Numbered from the stretch's first letter, positions 24,871 through 32,993 are shown. The stretch: DNA of 46,092 nucleotides from Bacteroidota bacterium (GCA_011042635.1 DQWH01000050.1:1-46092), one strand, 5' to 3'. Made by a program: numbers and translations. Notes: generated by a model from the sequence alone, not told the origin.

Positions 24871-26289
24871 ATGAAAAACAGGAAGCAGGTCCTGACCTAT
24901 CTGTTCTGGGATTTTTTTTCCGCAGCCCTCAGCTGGACCCTGTTCTTCGTTTTCCGGAAAATTATTATTGAGCCCCGTGTATTCGGCTATGCTGTCCCGG
25001 TAGAATTCGATGAAAGGTATTTTCTTGGACTGGGCGTGGTGCCGGTTTTCTGGATTTTCCTCTATCATACGGCCGGACTGTACCGGAACCTGTATCGCCG
25101 GTCGCTCCTGCATGAATTCGGAATGTCCCTGTTGATCACCTTGCTGGGCACCGTGGTCATTTTTTTCACCCTGATCCTCGACGATGTGGTATCGGGGTAC
25201 CGGCATTATTACCTTTCAGCTGCCGTGCTGCTGGCTTTGCATTTTCTTTGCTCCTACCCGCCGCGCCTGATCATTACAACCCGTACACGGAACAGGATCA
25301 GGAACGGGAAAATCGGTTTCCGTACCCTCATGATCGGCAGCAACGGCAAAGCAATGGACATTTACAGGGAGCTTACCCGCCCAGGCGGATATTCAGGGAA
25401 TATATTTTCCGGCTTTCTCATTCCCACGGGCAGGGAAAAGCCGGGCATGTTAAACAGGGAGCTTCCCCATCTGGGAACCATGGAAAACCTGGAACGGGTA
25501 ATAAAAAAACAACGCATCGAGGAGGTGATCATTGCCATCGAATCCCATGAACATGGCGAACTGGAAAAGATCATACGCCGGCTGGAACGGTATGATGTAC
25601 GCATACGCATTATTCCAAGCCTGTTCGATATCCTTACCGGGAAAGTAAGGCTGGTATCGCTGTTCGACGCCCCCCTGATGGAAATCTCAAGGGACCTCAT
25701 CTCCCCCTGGCAGGTAAGCCTGAAACGGATCACCGACATTTCCGTTTCCCTCATTTCTCTTCTGCTTCTGTCACCACTGTGTGCCGTTCTGGCCGTGCTG
25801 ATCAAACTGGACACCCGCGGCCCTGTCATCTACCGGCACGAACGCATCGGGCGTTTCGGAAAGCCTTTTACTATTTACAAGTTCCGTTCCATGATAGTTG
25901 GGGCCGAAGAGAACGGCCCTCAGCTCTCCAGTCGTAACGATCCCCGGGTAACCAGGGTGGGACGGTTCATGCGGAGGACCCGCCTGGATGAGGTGCCCAA
26001 TTTTGTCAATGTACTGAAGGGCGACATGTCGCTGGTAGGTCCCCGTCCGGAAAGGCAGTATTACATCGACCGGATCGTAAAACGGGCTCCCGAATACCTG
26101 CATCTGCAGCGGGTCAAGCCTGGGATCACCTCGCTGGGTCAGGTAAAATACGGATATGCCGGGAACCTCGATGAAATGATCCGGCGGATGAAATACGATC
26201 TGATCTATGTGGAAAACATGTCGCTGTTGATGGATATCCGCATCATAGCCTATACTTTCCTCACTATTATCCTGGGGAGAGGCATCTGA
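24871..26289 (+). CDS. Polyprenyl-phosphate sugar-1-phosphate transferase (WcaJ/WbaP type)
   Basis: Initiating enzyme of exopolysaccharide or O-antigen synthesis, moving a sugar-1-phosphate from UDP-sugar to undecaprenyl phosphate (472 aa). Four N-terminal spans within 1-130, a Rossmann-like CoA-binding-type domain about 140-270 (LMIGSNGKAMDIYREL, EEVIIAIESHE), a hydrophobic re-entrant helix near 290-310 and the catalytic C-terminal domain with YRHERIGRFGKPFTIYKFRSM split over 325-345, then RRTRLDEVPNFVNVLKGDMS and LVGPRPE. All residues of the bac_transf domain appear intact. Sugar specificity is not inferable. Its TGA abuts the TGA of thpR in the palindrome TGATCA. Confidence 0.92.
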   Translation: MKNRKQVLTYLFWDFFSAALSWTLFFVFRKIIIEPRVFGYAVPVEFDERYFLGLGVVPVFWIFLYHTAGLYRNLYRRSLLHEFGMSLLITLLGTVVIFFTLILDDVVSGYRHYYLSAAVLLALHFLCSYPPRLIITTRTRNRIRNGKIGFRTLMIGSNGKAMDIYRELTRPGGYSGNIFSGFLIPTGREKPGMLNRELPHLGTMENLERVIKKQRIEEVIIAIESHEHGELEKIIRRLERYDVRIRIIPSLFDILTGKVRLVSLFDAPLMEISRDLISPWQVSLKRITDISVSLISLLLLSPLCAVLAVLIKLDTRGPVIYRHERIGRFGKPFTIYKFRSMIVGAEENGPQLSSRNDPRVTRVGRFMRRTRLDEVPNFVNVLKGDMSLVGPRPERQYYIDRIVKRAPEYLHLQRVKPGITSLGQVKYGYAGNLDEMIRRMKYDLIYVENMSLLMDIRIIAYTFLTIILGRGI

Positions 26290-26868
26290 TCAGCCAGACT
26301 GAAAAGAAAACTTCCTAAGCGGCAGTTGCACCGCTCCTTCCGGCAGCAACCGGCTTTCGAAAAAATTGATCTCCTTCACCACCACTTGCCCCCAGTCGTG
26401 ATCTTTGTACTTTTCCAGCAGCTCCCATAATTTCTTCCTTTCGCTTACGAACCGGGGGCGGGCCAGGGTCAGGTGAGGCTTGAACGGCCGTACATCGGGT
26501 TCAAATCCGTGCCGCCGGGCCGTTTCATCGGCATCGACCTTCAGGCGTTGCAGCATGCCTCCTTCATCATCCACCCCGATCCAGATAACCCTGGGTCGGT
26601 TCATGCCCCCAAACAGGCCCAGACCTTTCAGGCGGATTGAAAAAGCCGGCAGGCTTTCCCAGCGGGCAGACAACTCTTTCCCGATGCTTTCTGCCTGAGC
26701 GGTAGTGGTATCGCCCAGGAAGGTAAGGGTAAGATGCCAGTGGGCCGGATCTGCCCATTTGATCGATGAACGGGGAAAAGAGCCGGTCCATTCCCGGAAA
26801 TGATTTCTCATTTCCCGGCTTACCGGTACAGGAACTCCGATAAAAGTACGCAGGACAGAAGACGACAC
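26290..26868 (-). CDS. thpR: RNA 2',3'-cyclic phosphodiesterase (2H family)
   Basis: 2H phosphoesterase (192 aa) that opens 2',3'-cyclic phosphates on RNA ends. The two catalytic HxTx motifs are HLTL at 45-48 (in HWHLTLTFLG) and HLTL at 132-135 (in FKPHLTLARPR), with the normal spacing, and the family opening RTFIGVPVP. The start appears to be GTG at 26868; no ATG is available before the first strand. It is convergent with the sugar transferase gene and divergent from elbB. Confidence 0.92.
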   Translation of the reverse strand: MSSSVLRTFIGVPVPVSREMRNHFREWTGSFPRSSIKWADPAHWHLTLTFLGDTTTAQAESIGKELSARWESLPAFSIRLKGLGLFGGMNRPRVIWIGVDDEGGMLQRLKVDADETARRHGFEPDVRPFKPHLTLARPRFVSERKKLWELLEKYKDHDWGQVVVKEINFFESRLLPEGAVQLPLRKFSFQSG

Positions 26869-26935
26869 GACAAAAGCAATTTGTTATCTGAAAGGAATTC
26901 GTTAAATTAGTGATCCAACCCAAAAATAGGAAATC

Positions 26936-27592
26936 ATGAACAGACCGAAAAAATTTGCCGTGATCCTTTCGGGATGTGGCGTATACGACGGAGCAGAAAT
27001 CCATGAAGCCACCCTTTCGCTGTATTTTATTTCCAAGCACGGGGGCATGTATGAAATGTTCGCCCCCGATATCGACCAGCACCATGTGGTAAACCACCTC
27101 ACAGGCGACGAAATGAAAGAAAAGCGGAACGTGCTGGTGGAAGCAGCCCGCATTGCCCGGGGAAAGATCAGATCCCTGCTGGATTTCAAAGCGGAAGATT
27201 TTGACGGTTTGCTCTTACCGGGAGGATTCGGGGTTGCCAAGAATCTTTCCGATTACGCTTTCAAAGGAGCTGAATTCACCGTATTGCCCGAAGTGGAAAA
27301 AGCCATCAAAGACATGGTGGCTACCGGCAAACCCGTCGGCGCCCTGTGCATTGCCCCGGTAGTGCTGGCTAAAGTACTCGGGGATGTAGAACTGACCATC
27401 GGGCAGGATACCGTCACGGCCTCCGATGTTGAAAAACTGGGGGGCCGTCACCGCCAAACAGCGCACGGACAGGTGGTGGCCGATTCACGGCATAAAGTGG
27501 TCACCACCCCCTGCTACATGCTCGATTCCACCATTGCCCAGATAGGCGAAGGAGCCGAAAAGGTGGTGCTGCACATGATGGAGTGGATGTAG
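26936..27592 (+). CDS. elbB: DJ-1/PfpI-family glyoxalase ElbB
   Basis: ElbB (enhancing lycopene biosynthesis protein 2; 218 aa), a DJ-1-superfamily protein with reported glyoxalase activity. Diagnostic blocks: FAVILSGCGVYDGAEIHEA, the acidic residue in that block, GLLLPGGFGVAKNLSD, and the nucleophile elbow GALCIAPV with Cys138. The end, CYMLDSTIAQIGEGAEKVV, is also typical. The ATG follows AAATC with no Shine-Dalgarno. Downstream lies the palindrome mosaic, whose first hairpin could act as its terminator. Confidence 0.93.
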   Translation: MNRPKKFAVILSGCGVYDGAEIHEATLSLYFISKHGGMYEMFAPDIDQHHVVNHLTGDEMKEKRNVLVEAARIARGKIRSLLDFKAEDFDGLLLPGGFGVAKNLSDYAFKGAEFTVLPEVEKAIKDMVATGKPVGALCIAPVVLAKVLGDVELTIGQDTVTASDVEKLGGRHRQTAHGQVVADSRHKVVTTPCYMLDSTIAQIGEGAEKVVLHMMEWM

Positions 27593-27603
27593 GGGTCAGG
27601 CGT

Positions 27604-27706
27604 AACCCGTAACCCTGACGATGGCTTCGCCATGTCAGGGTTCAATTCCGACTAATCCATCCGCTTCGCTTCGCTCCCGGATGGATAGTCTCATTGAACC
27701 CGTAAC
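27604..27706. repeat. Palindromic element flanked by AACCCGTAAC direct repeats
   Basis: AACCCGTAAC occurs at 27604-27613 and 27697-27706. Between them lie two overlapping hairpins. The first is 27611-27642 (AACCCTGAC with GTCAGGGTT, inner ATGGC-TTC-GCCAT, one bulged G). The second is 27638-27701: outer stem GGGTTCAAT with ATTGAACCC, inner stem 27650-27663 with 27678-27690. They share GGGTT at 27638-27642, so the two structures exclude each other. This could be a small mobile palindromic unit or an RNA switch after elbB. Confidence 0.6.
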
Positions 27707-27751
27707 ACGCATCTTCCTTGAGCCCCATACCCTTTGCCCCATGCAACTGAT

Positions 27752-27768
27752 CGACCCCGGAGGGGTCG
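27752..27768. repeat. GGA-loop hairpin, copy 1
   Basis: CGACCCC, loop GGA, GGGGTCG: a perfect 7-bp palindrome. A related hairpin with the same loop lies at 27880-27892. Confidence 0.55.
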
Positions 27769-27822
27769 CATGTGTCTTTGGCGGGGAGGCGGTAATTCGG
27801 TGAGTCGGGAAGGCCTGGTGCA

Positions 27823-27854
27823 TGTAATCGGGTAATCGAGTAATGGAGTAATGG
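27823..27854. repeat. Four tandem 8-base repeats (nGTAATSG)
   Basis: TGTAATCG, GGTAATCG, AGTAATGG and AGTAATGG follow each other without a gap. The unit is too short and lacks spacers, so it is not a CRISPR; it may be a slippage tract. Confidence 0.65.
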
Positions 27855-27879
27855 ACTGATTGGGTACGGTCGCCAACAT

Positions 27880-27892
27880 CCCCCGGAGGGGG
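27880..27892. repeat. GGA-loop hairpin, copy 2
   Basis: CCCCC, loop GGA, GGGGG. Same tri-loop as the copy at 27752-27768. Confidence 0.5.
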
Positions 27893-27913
27893 CACAGATA
27901 CCTGGTGCTGTTT

Positions 27914-27964
27914 ACCGGGCTATCTCCACTTTCCCCACCATTCGGTTGACTGCAACAGCCCGGT
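27914..27964. repeat. Inverted repeat ACCGGGCT / AGCCCGGT
   Basis: Perfect 8-base arms at 27914-27921 and 27957-27964, separated by 35 bases. No T-run follows. Confidence 0.4.
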
Positions 27965-28122
27965 GGCAGGATCTTTTTCCGGGTCTTTATGGCAGATCAT
28001 TACGATATGAGGGAAAAATCTAAAGGGTCAGTTTAATAAAATCATTTGGCTTTCCAGATGTATACCGTAACCTTCTTCCACAATAATGACAAACATCATA
28101 TATAAACAGCCAATAACCACTA

Positions 28123-28130
28123 ATTTTGCC
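28123..28130 (+). promoter_or_regulatory. -7 promoter box of the fused flavoprotein gene
   Basis: TAATTTTG, full TAnnTTTG match, 27 bases before the ATG at 28158. It starts after the palindrome cluster, which therefore is not part of this transcript. Confidence 0.5.
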
Positions 28131-28157
28131 TCTAAGTAATCCAATGATTATTGCACC

Positions 28158-31100
28158 ATGCCAAAGATCGAATCGCATCCGATACTCGACATCAAAAAAG
28201 GAGAACAGGTCACGTTCCTGTTCGAAGGGAAAAAGATTACCGGAGAAAAGGGAAGAACCATAGCGGCTGCCCTGCACCAGGCCGGATATTCTGTACACAG
28301 CCACAGCCTGTCGGGCAGGAACCGGAGCCTGGAATGCGGCATCGGTAAATGCGGGGCCTGCGAAATGCTCGTAGACGGAGTCATCAGGCGAATATGCATC
28401 ACACCTGTAGACGGAGTGAAAGAAGTAAAAGAAATCCCCTCCGATTATCAGCCGCAGGTAACGGAATACAGGAAAGCAGAGCCTTTCAGGGTGTACAAAA
28501 CCCGGGTGGCCATTATCGGGGCCGGACCAGCCGGACTGGCAGCCAGAGAAGTGCTGAATGAACACGGGATCGAGAACATCGTGATCGACAATAACGAGCA
28601 AATCGGCGGTCAGTTCCTGATGCAAACCCACCAGTTCTTCTTCTTCGAAAAGGAGCAGAAATTCGGCGGCATGCGTGGATTTGACATTGCCCGCACCCTG
28701 ACCGGAGAGAACCACGAAGGGATCTTTCTGAATTCTACCGTGTGGGATATCCTGGAAGGCGGACGTCTGGCCGTTAAGAACATCCGCACCGAAGAAATAT
28801 ATTATGTGGATACCGAGCATCTGGTGGTGGCCACCGGAGCCGTGCCTTTCATGCCCACTTTTGAGAACGACGACCTGCCCGGGGTATATACGGCTGCGGT
28901 GGTACAGAAAATGATGAACATAGAGTTTACCCTGCTGGGGAAGAAGGTTCTCACGGTAGGCGCCGGGAACATCGGCTACCTTACTTCCTACCAGCTCATG
29001 CAGGCTGGTGCCAGGGTAGTGGCCATCCTCGAGGCGCAGGACCACGAAGGAGGTTTCCCCGTACAGGCCAATCGCGTACGCAGGCTGGGTATTCCCATCC
29101 TCACCTCATACATCTTGCTAAAAGCCATCCCCAATGAAAACTATGACGGCATTACCGGAGCAGTGATTGCCCGCTGTGAGGATTTCAAGCCGGTCCCCGG
29201 TACGGAACAGGTTCTGGAAGGCATTGATGCCATCAATATCTGTACCGGTCTGGTGTCCGATGATCAGCTCCTGATCAAAGGCCGGGAGATTTTCGGCCGG
29301 AACTGCCACGGAGCGGGCGATGCCATCCGCATCGGAGAAGGAACCAGCGCCGTTCTACGCGGGAAACAGGTGGCTTTCGATATCCTGCAGGAACTGGATG
29401 AAAAGTACGATTATGACCGGTACCTGGCCATTTCCAAGGAATACATCGATTCCCAGCAACATCCGGTAAAGGTGCTGGAAAAACCTTTTCTGCCCACACC
29501 GGAAAGAATGCATGCCAGGCCGTTTGTGCTAATCGACTGCCTATACGGATTTGCCTGCAACCCCTGCCAGTTTGCCTGCCCGCACGGAGCCATTACCAAA
29601 ACCTCCTCCAGCACCGTGCCCCTCATTGATTTTGATAAATGCACGGGATGCATGCAATGCGTATACCAGTGCCCAGGACTGGCCATATTCGGGTACAATC
29701 TGAAAAAAAACTGGCTTTTCCTTCCGGTGGAATACGAAGTGGAAGAAGGAGCCGCCGTGTTCCTGGTGAATAATGAGGGAGAAAAACTGGGAACCGGTAC
29801 GGTGGATAAAGTGCTGCGGAAACCCAATAAAACCCATGTGGCCCGGGTCAAATCCCATGATCTTTCAGGCGGAGCCCTGCTGAAAGCCAGGGGATTCATT
29901 CTTCAGGAACAGTACCCTGAACCCCTTTCCCTCCATGAAGGCAATCCTTCCGGGAAAAGTCCGCAATATATCTGTCATTGCGATGACGTAACCCTGGACG
30001 AGATCATGGAAACCATCGGGAACAGAAAATTCATATCGGTGGATGAAATCAAGCATACCACCCGTCTGGGTATGGGTGCCTGCCGGGGTAAACGATGCAT
30101 CAAAAGGCTGAAGCAGACGCTGGACGGGAAAAAAATCGCCCTGGTGGGAGAAGCCACTCCGCGCGGGCCCCTGTCAAACCAGGTGAACATCGGCGAACTG
30201 TATCCCAGGGATAAACATGAACAGATCATTCCGGTGGTTGCCGGTAAAAGTATCCTGAAAAAGGAAGTGAAAACCCTGGTGGCCGGAGGAGGTATCGGAG
30301 GAAGTGCCCTGTTCCGTTACCTGGCTGAAGCCGGAATGGAACCCGTTCTGATCAATTACGGAAGGGGAGCATCGTGGAGGAATATTGCCGGAGGCCGCCC
30401 CAACTTCAGTGTACCCGAACTGGCCGACATTGCCCGGCATAATCTGGATATTTTCAAGGAATTACAGAATATCGGGAACATCGATTTCCGTTCAACCCGT
30501 TATGTCACCTTTGCCCATGACGAGGCTACCCGCGATATCCTGCTAAAATCACTGGAATGGTCGGATGGCTATTTTGTAGAACCTGCAGACTACCACAAAA
30601 AGATCAGCCCCTTTCTCAATAATAAAATGGATATCTACCTCGGTGCCCTGATCACCCATGACTGCTGGCAGGCTACGCCCGGCCGGGTGATTGATCTGAT
30701 CAGAACCCTGGGAATAGAAATCGGCGGAAAAGTGCTGGAAGATTGCCAGCTGATCGATGCAGTTAAGGAAAACGGCAAATTCCGGATTCTGGTCCGGGAT
30801 CATGACAGGCAGTACATTGAATACACCGCTGAAAACTTCATCAATGCCATGGGCCCGGAGGGTGGAGAAGTCGCCCGTAAAATGGGAATAGAAACCGGTC
30901 TGTTCCCTGTGAAGCACCAGGCCTTTATTACCCGACGTCTTCCCTACCTCGGACTGGACAACAATCCGCTGGATATGCTGATTGACAGAAGAAACTATAA
31001 AGGATTCGTGGCAGTTTACGGCCAGCAACTGGGAGAAACCGGCCAGATCATCGGCTGTGCATCACCGGCTGTGGAACCGAACGAAACAGGGAAAAACCTG

Positions 31101-31391
31101 AAGATCAACTCCAAAGAATTTATCGAGATCATCTCGGAAGTGTTCGTGAACTGGCTGCCCGAGCTCTCTTCTGTAGGATTTCAGGCAGTATGGGCCGGGT
31201 ACTATGTGGAACCGCGCATGATTATCGATCCGCAGGAAGGGCTTTTCCTTGGCCTTCGGGGACAGGGGTTCATGCTGGCCCAGTATCTGGCAAAACTTTA
31301 TGTGGACCACCTGACCGGGAAAAAGGTGCCGGATTATTTCCACCGTCTTTCCCTGCATGGCGACGGTCTGCTGGAAAAAGCCTTCAAATAA
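28158..31391 (+). CDS. Giant iron-sulfur flavoprotein: fused HcnABC / hydroxyproline-dehydrogenase-type subunits
   Basis: 1077 residues joining what are usually three separate subunits. In order: a [2Fe-2S] domain with Cys60, 65, 68 and 80 (HcnA/gamma-like); an FAD/NAD(P)-type disulfide-reductase domain with dinucleotide loops GAGPAG (121-126) and GAGNIG (268-273) (HcnB/alpha-like); a two-cluster ferredoxin with Cys461, 467, 470, 474 and 495, 498, 501, 505; a BFD-like [2Fe-2S] domain with Cys606, 608, 642 and 647; and a D-amino-acid-oxidase-type FAD domain from about 703 (TLVAGGGIGGSALF) to the end (HcnC/beta-like). Characterised relatives oxidise glycine, proline, D-hydroxyproline or opines. 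All cofactor motifs look intact. The inserted eight-Cys ferredoxin suggests electrons leave to ferredoxin or a quinone. The substrate is unknown. Confidence 0.85.
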   Translation: MPKIESHPILDIKKGEQVTFLFEGKKITGEKGRTIAAALHQAGYSVHSHSLSGRNRSLECGIGKCGACEMLVDGVIRRICITPVDGVKEVKEIPSDYQPQVTEYRKAEPFRVYKTRVAIIGAGPAGLAAREVLNEHGIENIVIDNNEQIGGQFLMQTHQFFFFEKEQKFGGMRGFDIARTLTGENHEGIFLNSTVWDILEGGRLAVKNIRTEEIYYVDTEHLVVATGAVPFMPTFENDDLPGVYTAAVVQKMMNIEFTLLGKKVLTVGAGNIGYLTSYQLMQAGARVVAILEAQDHEGGFPVQANRVRRLGIPILTSYILLKAIPNENYDGITGAVIARCEDFKPVPGTEQVLEGIDAINICTGLVSDDQLLIKGREIFGRNCHGAGDAIRIGEGTSAVLRGKQVAFDILQELDEKYDYDRYLAISKEYIDSQQHPVKVLEKPFLPTPERMHARPFVLIDCLYGFACNPCQFACPHGAITKTSSSTVPLIDFDKCTGCMQCVYQCPGLAIFGYNLKKNWLFLPVEYEVEEGAAVFLVNNEGEKLGTGTVDKVLRKPNKTHVARVKSHDLSGGALLKARGFILQEQYPEPLSLHEGNPSGKSPQYICHCDDVTLDEIMETIGNRKFISVDEIKHTTRLGMGACRGKRCIKRLKQTLDGKKIALVGEATPRGPLSNQVNIGELYPRDKHEQIIPVVAGKSILKKEVKTLVAGGGIGGSALFRYLAEAGMEPVLINYGRGASWRNIAGGRPNFSVPELADIARHNLDIFKELQNIGNIDFRSTRYVTFAHDEATRDILLKSLEWSDGYFVEPADYHKKISPFLNNKMDIYLGALITHDCWQATPGRVIDLIRTLGIEIGGKVLEDCQLIDAVKENGKFRILVRDHDRQYIEYTAENFINAMGPEGGEVARKMGIETGLFPVKHQAFITRRLPYLGLDNNPLDMLIDRRNYKGFVAVYGQQLGETGQIIGCASPAVEPNETGKNLKINSKEFIEIISEVFVNWLPELSSVGFQAVWAGYYVEPRMIIDPQEGLFLGLRGQGFMLAQYLAKLYVDHLTGKKVPDYFHRLSLHGDGLLEKAFK

Positions 31392-31492
31392 TCAGGATCT
31401 TACAGAACCAACGGGAAAGTCATACCATTGCCATACTGATCAAAATCCGTATTTATTTATTATACATATTAAACCAACAAAAAATACGGAAA

Positions 31493-31892
31493 ATGGCAAA
31501 AGATAATTTTTGAAAACATCGGCGGCTCTTGTTCTGGGCAGCATATTCGCCGGCCGCGCAGGAAAATTCAACGCTGCCGAGAATCTGCAAATAACCCTGA
31601 ACGCTGAGGGGCAATATGTACTTCCTTCCCCGGATTACTCCTATGATGCGCTGGAATCCTACACTGACAGGGAAACCATGGAGTTGCATCATTCGAAACA
31701 TCACAACGGATATGTCAACGGCCTGAACAAAGCCACTGCCATGATCAGGGAAGCCATTGAAAATAATGATTTTCTCTGGTGAAACACCGGGAAAGGAAGC
31801 TGGCTTTTCACGACGGAGGACATCTGCTGTATGTGATCAACTGGGAAGATCTATCGGCCCGGCTGGAAAGCCTGGCAGAAAAGTTTGCCTAA
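31493..31892 (+). pseudogene. Superoxide dismutase remnant (two frameshifts, internal deletion)
   Basis: Conceptual translation gives the N-terminal half of an exported iron/manganese SOD: a degraded signal ([14 protein letters not shown]), then [20 protein letters not shown] and [11 protein letters not shown] with the first ligand His. The frame is broken twice, each time consistent with one missing T in a T-run: after ATG at 31493 (near 31507-31511) and at 31770-31773. In the shifted frame the SOD continues KHRERKLAFHDGGHLL and jumps straight to YVINWEDLSARLE, the SOD C-terminus, so roughly 100 residues including the other three metal ligands are gone. The leader resembles a twin-arginine signal that has lost its arginine pair. 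This cannot make a working enzyme. Confidence 0.85.
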
Positions 31893-32245
31893 TAGACCTT
31901 TAAATTTCTATACAACATCCCATTGTGAAGAATAAATCCTTCCCCTCTCAGGGGAAGGTGGGTTCCGCCAACAGGCGGAAGACGGAAGGGGGCAGAAGGA
32001 GAAAAAACGGGGAAAAGTCGAGGAAAGGAAACAATATTAACATTTCCTTAAAAAAGGAGTCGGGAATTCCGCCACCCAACCACCCCGCCCTCCCACCAAT
32101 AGCAGAAGGGGAGCATTCCTCCTTGCAAAGAAGGGGATTTGTCGTACCATGCACCATGCTAGGTTGGTTTAACCGGAACCGAACGAAAAACACTCCGGGT
32201 GCGACTTTTAGTCGCTCCCGGACATTACCGTTTTAAAAATCTTCC
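31893..32245. other. 353-bp gap with palindrome-rich, MITE-like sequence
   Basis: No credible gene. From about 31935 to 32141 the ends are imperfect inverted copies of each other (left AAATCCTTCCCCT, right in reverse AAATCCCCTTCTTTG), and the left end contains two perfect hairpins. This could be a miniature inverted-repeat element. It separates the SOD remnant from the intact SOD. Confidence 0.45.
31938..31980. repeat. Two adjacent perfect hairpins
   Basis: CCTTCCCCT, loop CTC, AGGGGAAGG (31938-31958) and TTCCGCC, loop AACA, GGCGGAA (31963-31980). No T-run follows either, so they are not standard terminators. Confidence 0.65.
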
Positions 32246-32827
32246 CTATCCTGCAAAACGTTTTTCCACCGCCGACCAGTCGACCAGTTTCCAGAACGAT
32301 GCGATGTAATCGGGTCGCCGGTTTTGATAATCGAGATAATAAGCATGTTCCCATACATCGCAGGTCAGCAGGGGCTGCAGGCCCCTCCGCAGGGGATTGC
32401 CCGCATTCGACTCTTGCACGATGTCCAGGCCGCCCTCTTTTGTTCTAACCAGCCAGGCCCAACCCGATCCGAAAAGGGTGGCAGAGGCTCTTGTAAATTC
32501 TTCCATCAGGGTTTCCATACTACCAAAAGCCTGATCAATCGCACGTTTTAATTCTCCATCCGGCACCTTTTTCGGTTCCGGATGGAAGCCGGAGAAATAA
32601 AAGGTGTGATTCCACACCTGGGCGCCATTATTGAATAAACCTCCTTCAGCTTCCCTGATAATCGTCTCCAGGTCAGCCTGAGCAAATGGCGTCCCTTCAA
32701 TCAGCTTGTTCAGATTGTTTACATAGGCCTGGTGGTGTTTGCCGTAATGGAATTCAAGAGTTCTCCGGCTCACATACGGTTCCAGGGCATCCAGTGCATA
32801 CGGTAGTTCAGGTAGATAAAAGGCCAT
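32246..32827 (-). CDS. sodB: Superoxide dismutase, iron type
   Basis: Dismutates superoxide to H2O2 and O2 (193 aa from the ATG at 32827, a normal cytoplasmic length). Ligands are all present: His27 (FHYGKHH), His74 (WNHTFY), Asp157 and His161 (DVWEHAYY). FNNGAQVWNHTFYF with Gln70 is the pattern of FeSODs such as Escherichia coli SodB. A longer frame to 32902 adds 25 non-conserved residues. A near-match -7 box (TATCTTTT on the minus strand) lies about 30 bases upstream. It is the only intact SOD of the three in this locus. Confidence 0.95.
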   Translation of the reverse strand: MAFYLPELPYALDALEPYVSRRTLEFHYGKHHQAYVNNLNKLIEGTPFAQADLETIIREAEGGLFNNGAQVWNHTFYFSGFHPEPKKVPDGELKRAIDQAFGSMETLMEEFTRASATLFGSGWAWLVRTKEGGLDIVQESNAGNPLRRGLQPLLTCDVWEHAYYLDYQNRRPDYIASFWKLVDWSAVEKRFAG

Positions 32828-32936
32828 TTTGTTTGATGTTTGTTGTTTATATACAAAAGATACGGATTTTTTCTCAGGAATCCATACTGTCTGGCAAGTC
32901 ATTTAACAGTACCGGCCATAATACCGGAGCATACTG

Positions 32937-32977
32937 AAAAAAATACCGTCACGAAAAATGCGTGACGGTATTTTTTT
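32937..32977. terminator. Bidirectional terminator between the two SOD genes
   Basis: ATACCGTCACG, loop AAAAATG, CGTGACGGTAT form a perfect 11-bp stem with seven A residues on the left and seven T residues on the right. It stops transcripts of the frameshifted SOD reading leftward and would also work rightward. Confidence 0.9.
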
Positions 32978-32993
32978 AAAGCGTATTCAATGA

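Larger units (their letters stand above)
27593..28122. other. 565-bp gene-free stretch made of palindromes and short repeats
   Basis: Between elbB and the flavoprotein gene no credible coding frame is present; the open frames here read through hairpin arms and look like chance. The stretch holds at least five inverted repeats, a pair of 10-base direct repeats and a short tandem repeat, listed separately. It resembles a cluster of intergenic palindromic elements rather than a decayed gene. Confidence 0.6.

Noticed and set aside
27621-27803. 60-codon plus-strand frame in the gap after elbB
   Set aside because: It reads through the arms of two hairpins, so its sequence is dictated by the palindromes; no start context or similarity supports it.
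27823-27854. Tandem GTAATCG/GTAATGG units as a CRISPR array
   Set aside because: The units are 8 bases long and directly adjacent, without spacers, and no cas genes are nearby.
28020-29045. 341-codon minus-strand frame opposite the flavoprotein
   Set aside because: It overlaps conserved [2Fe-2S] and FAD motifs on the other strand and has no promoter or recognisable domains.
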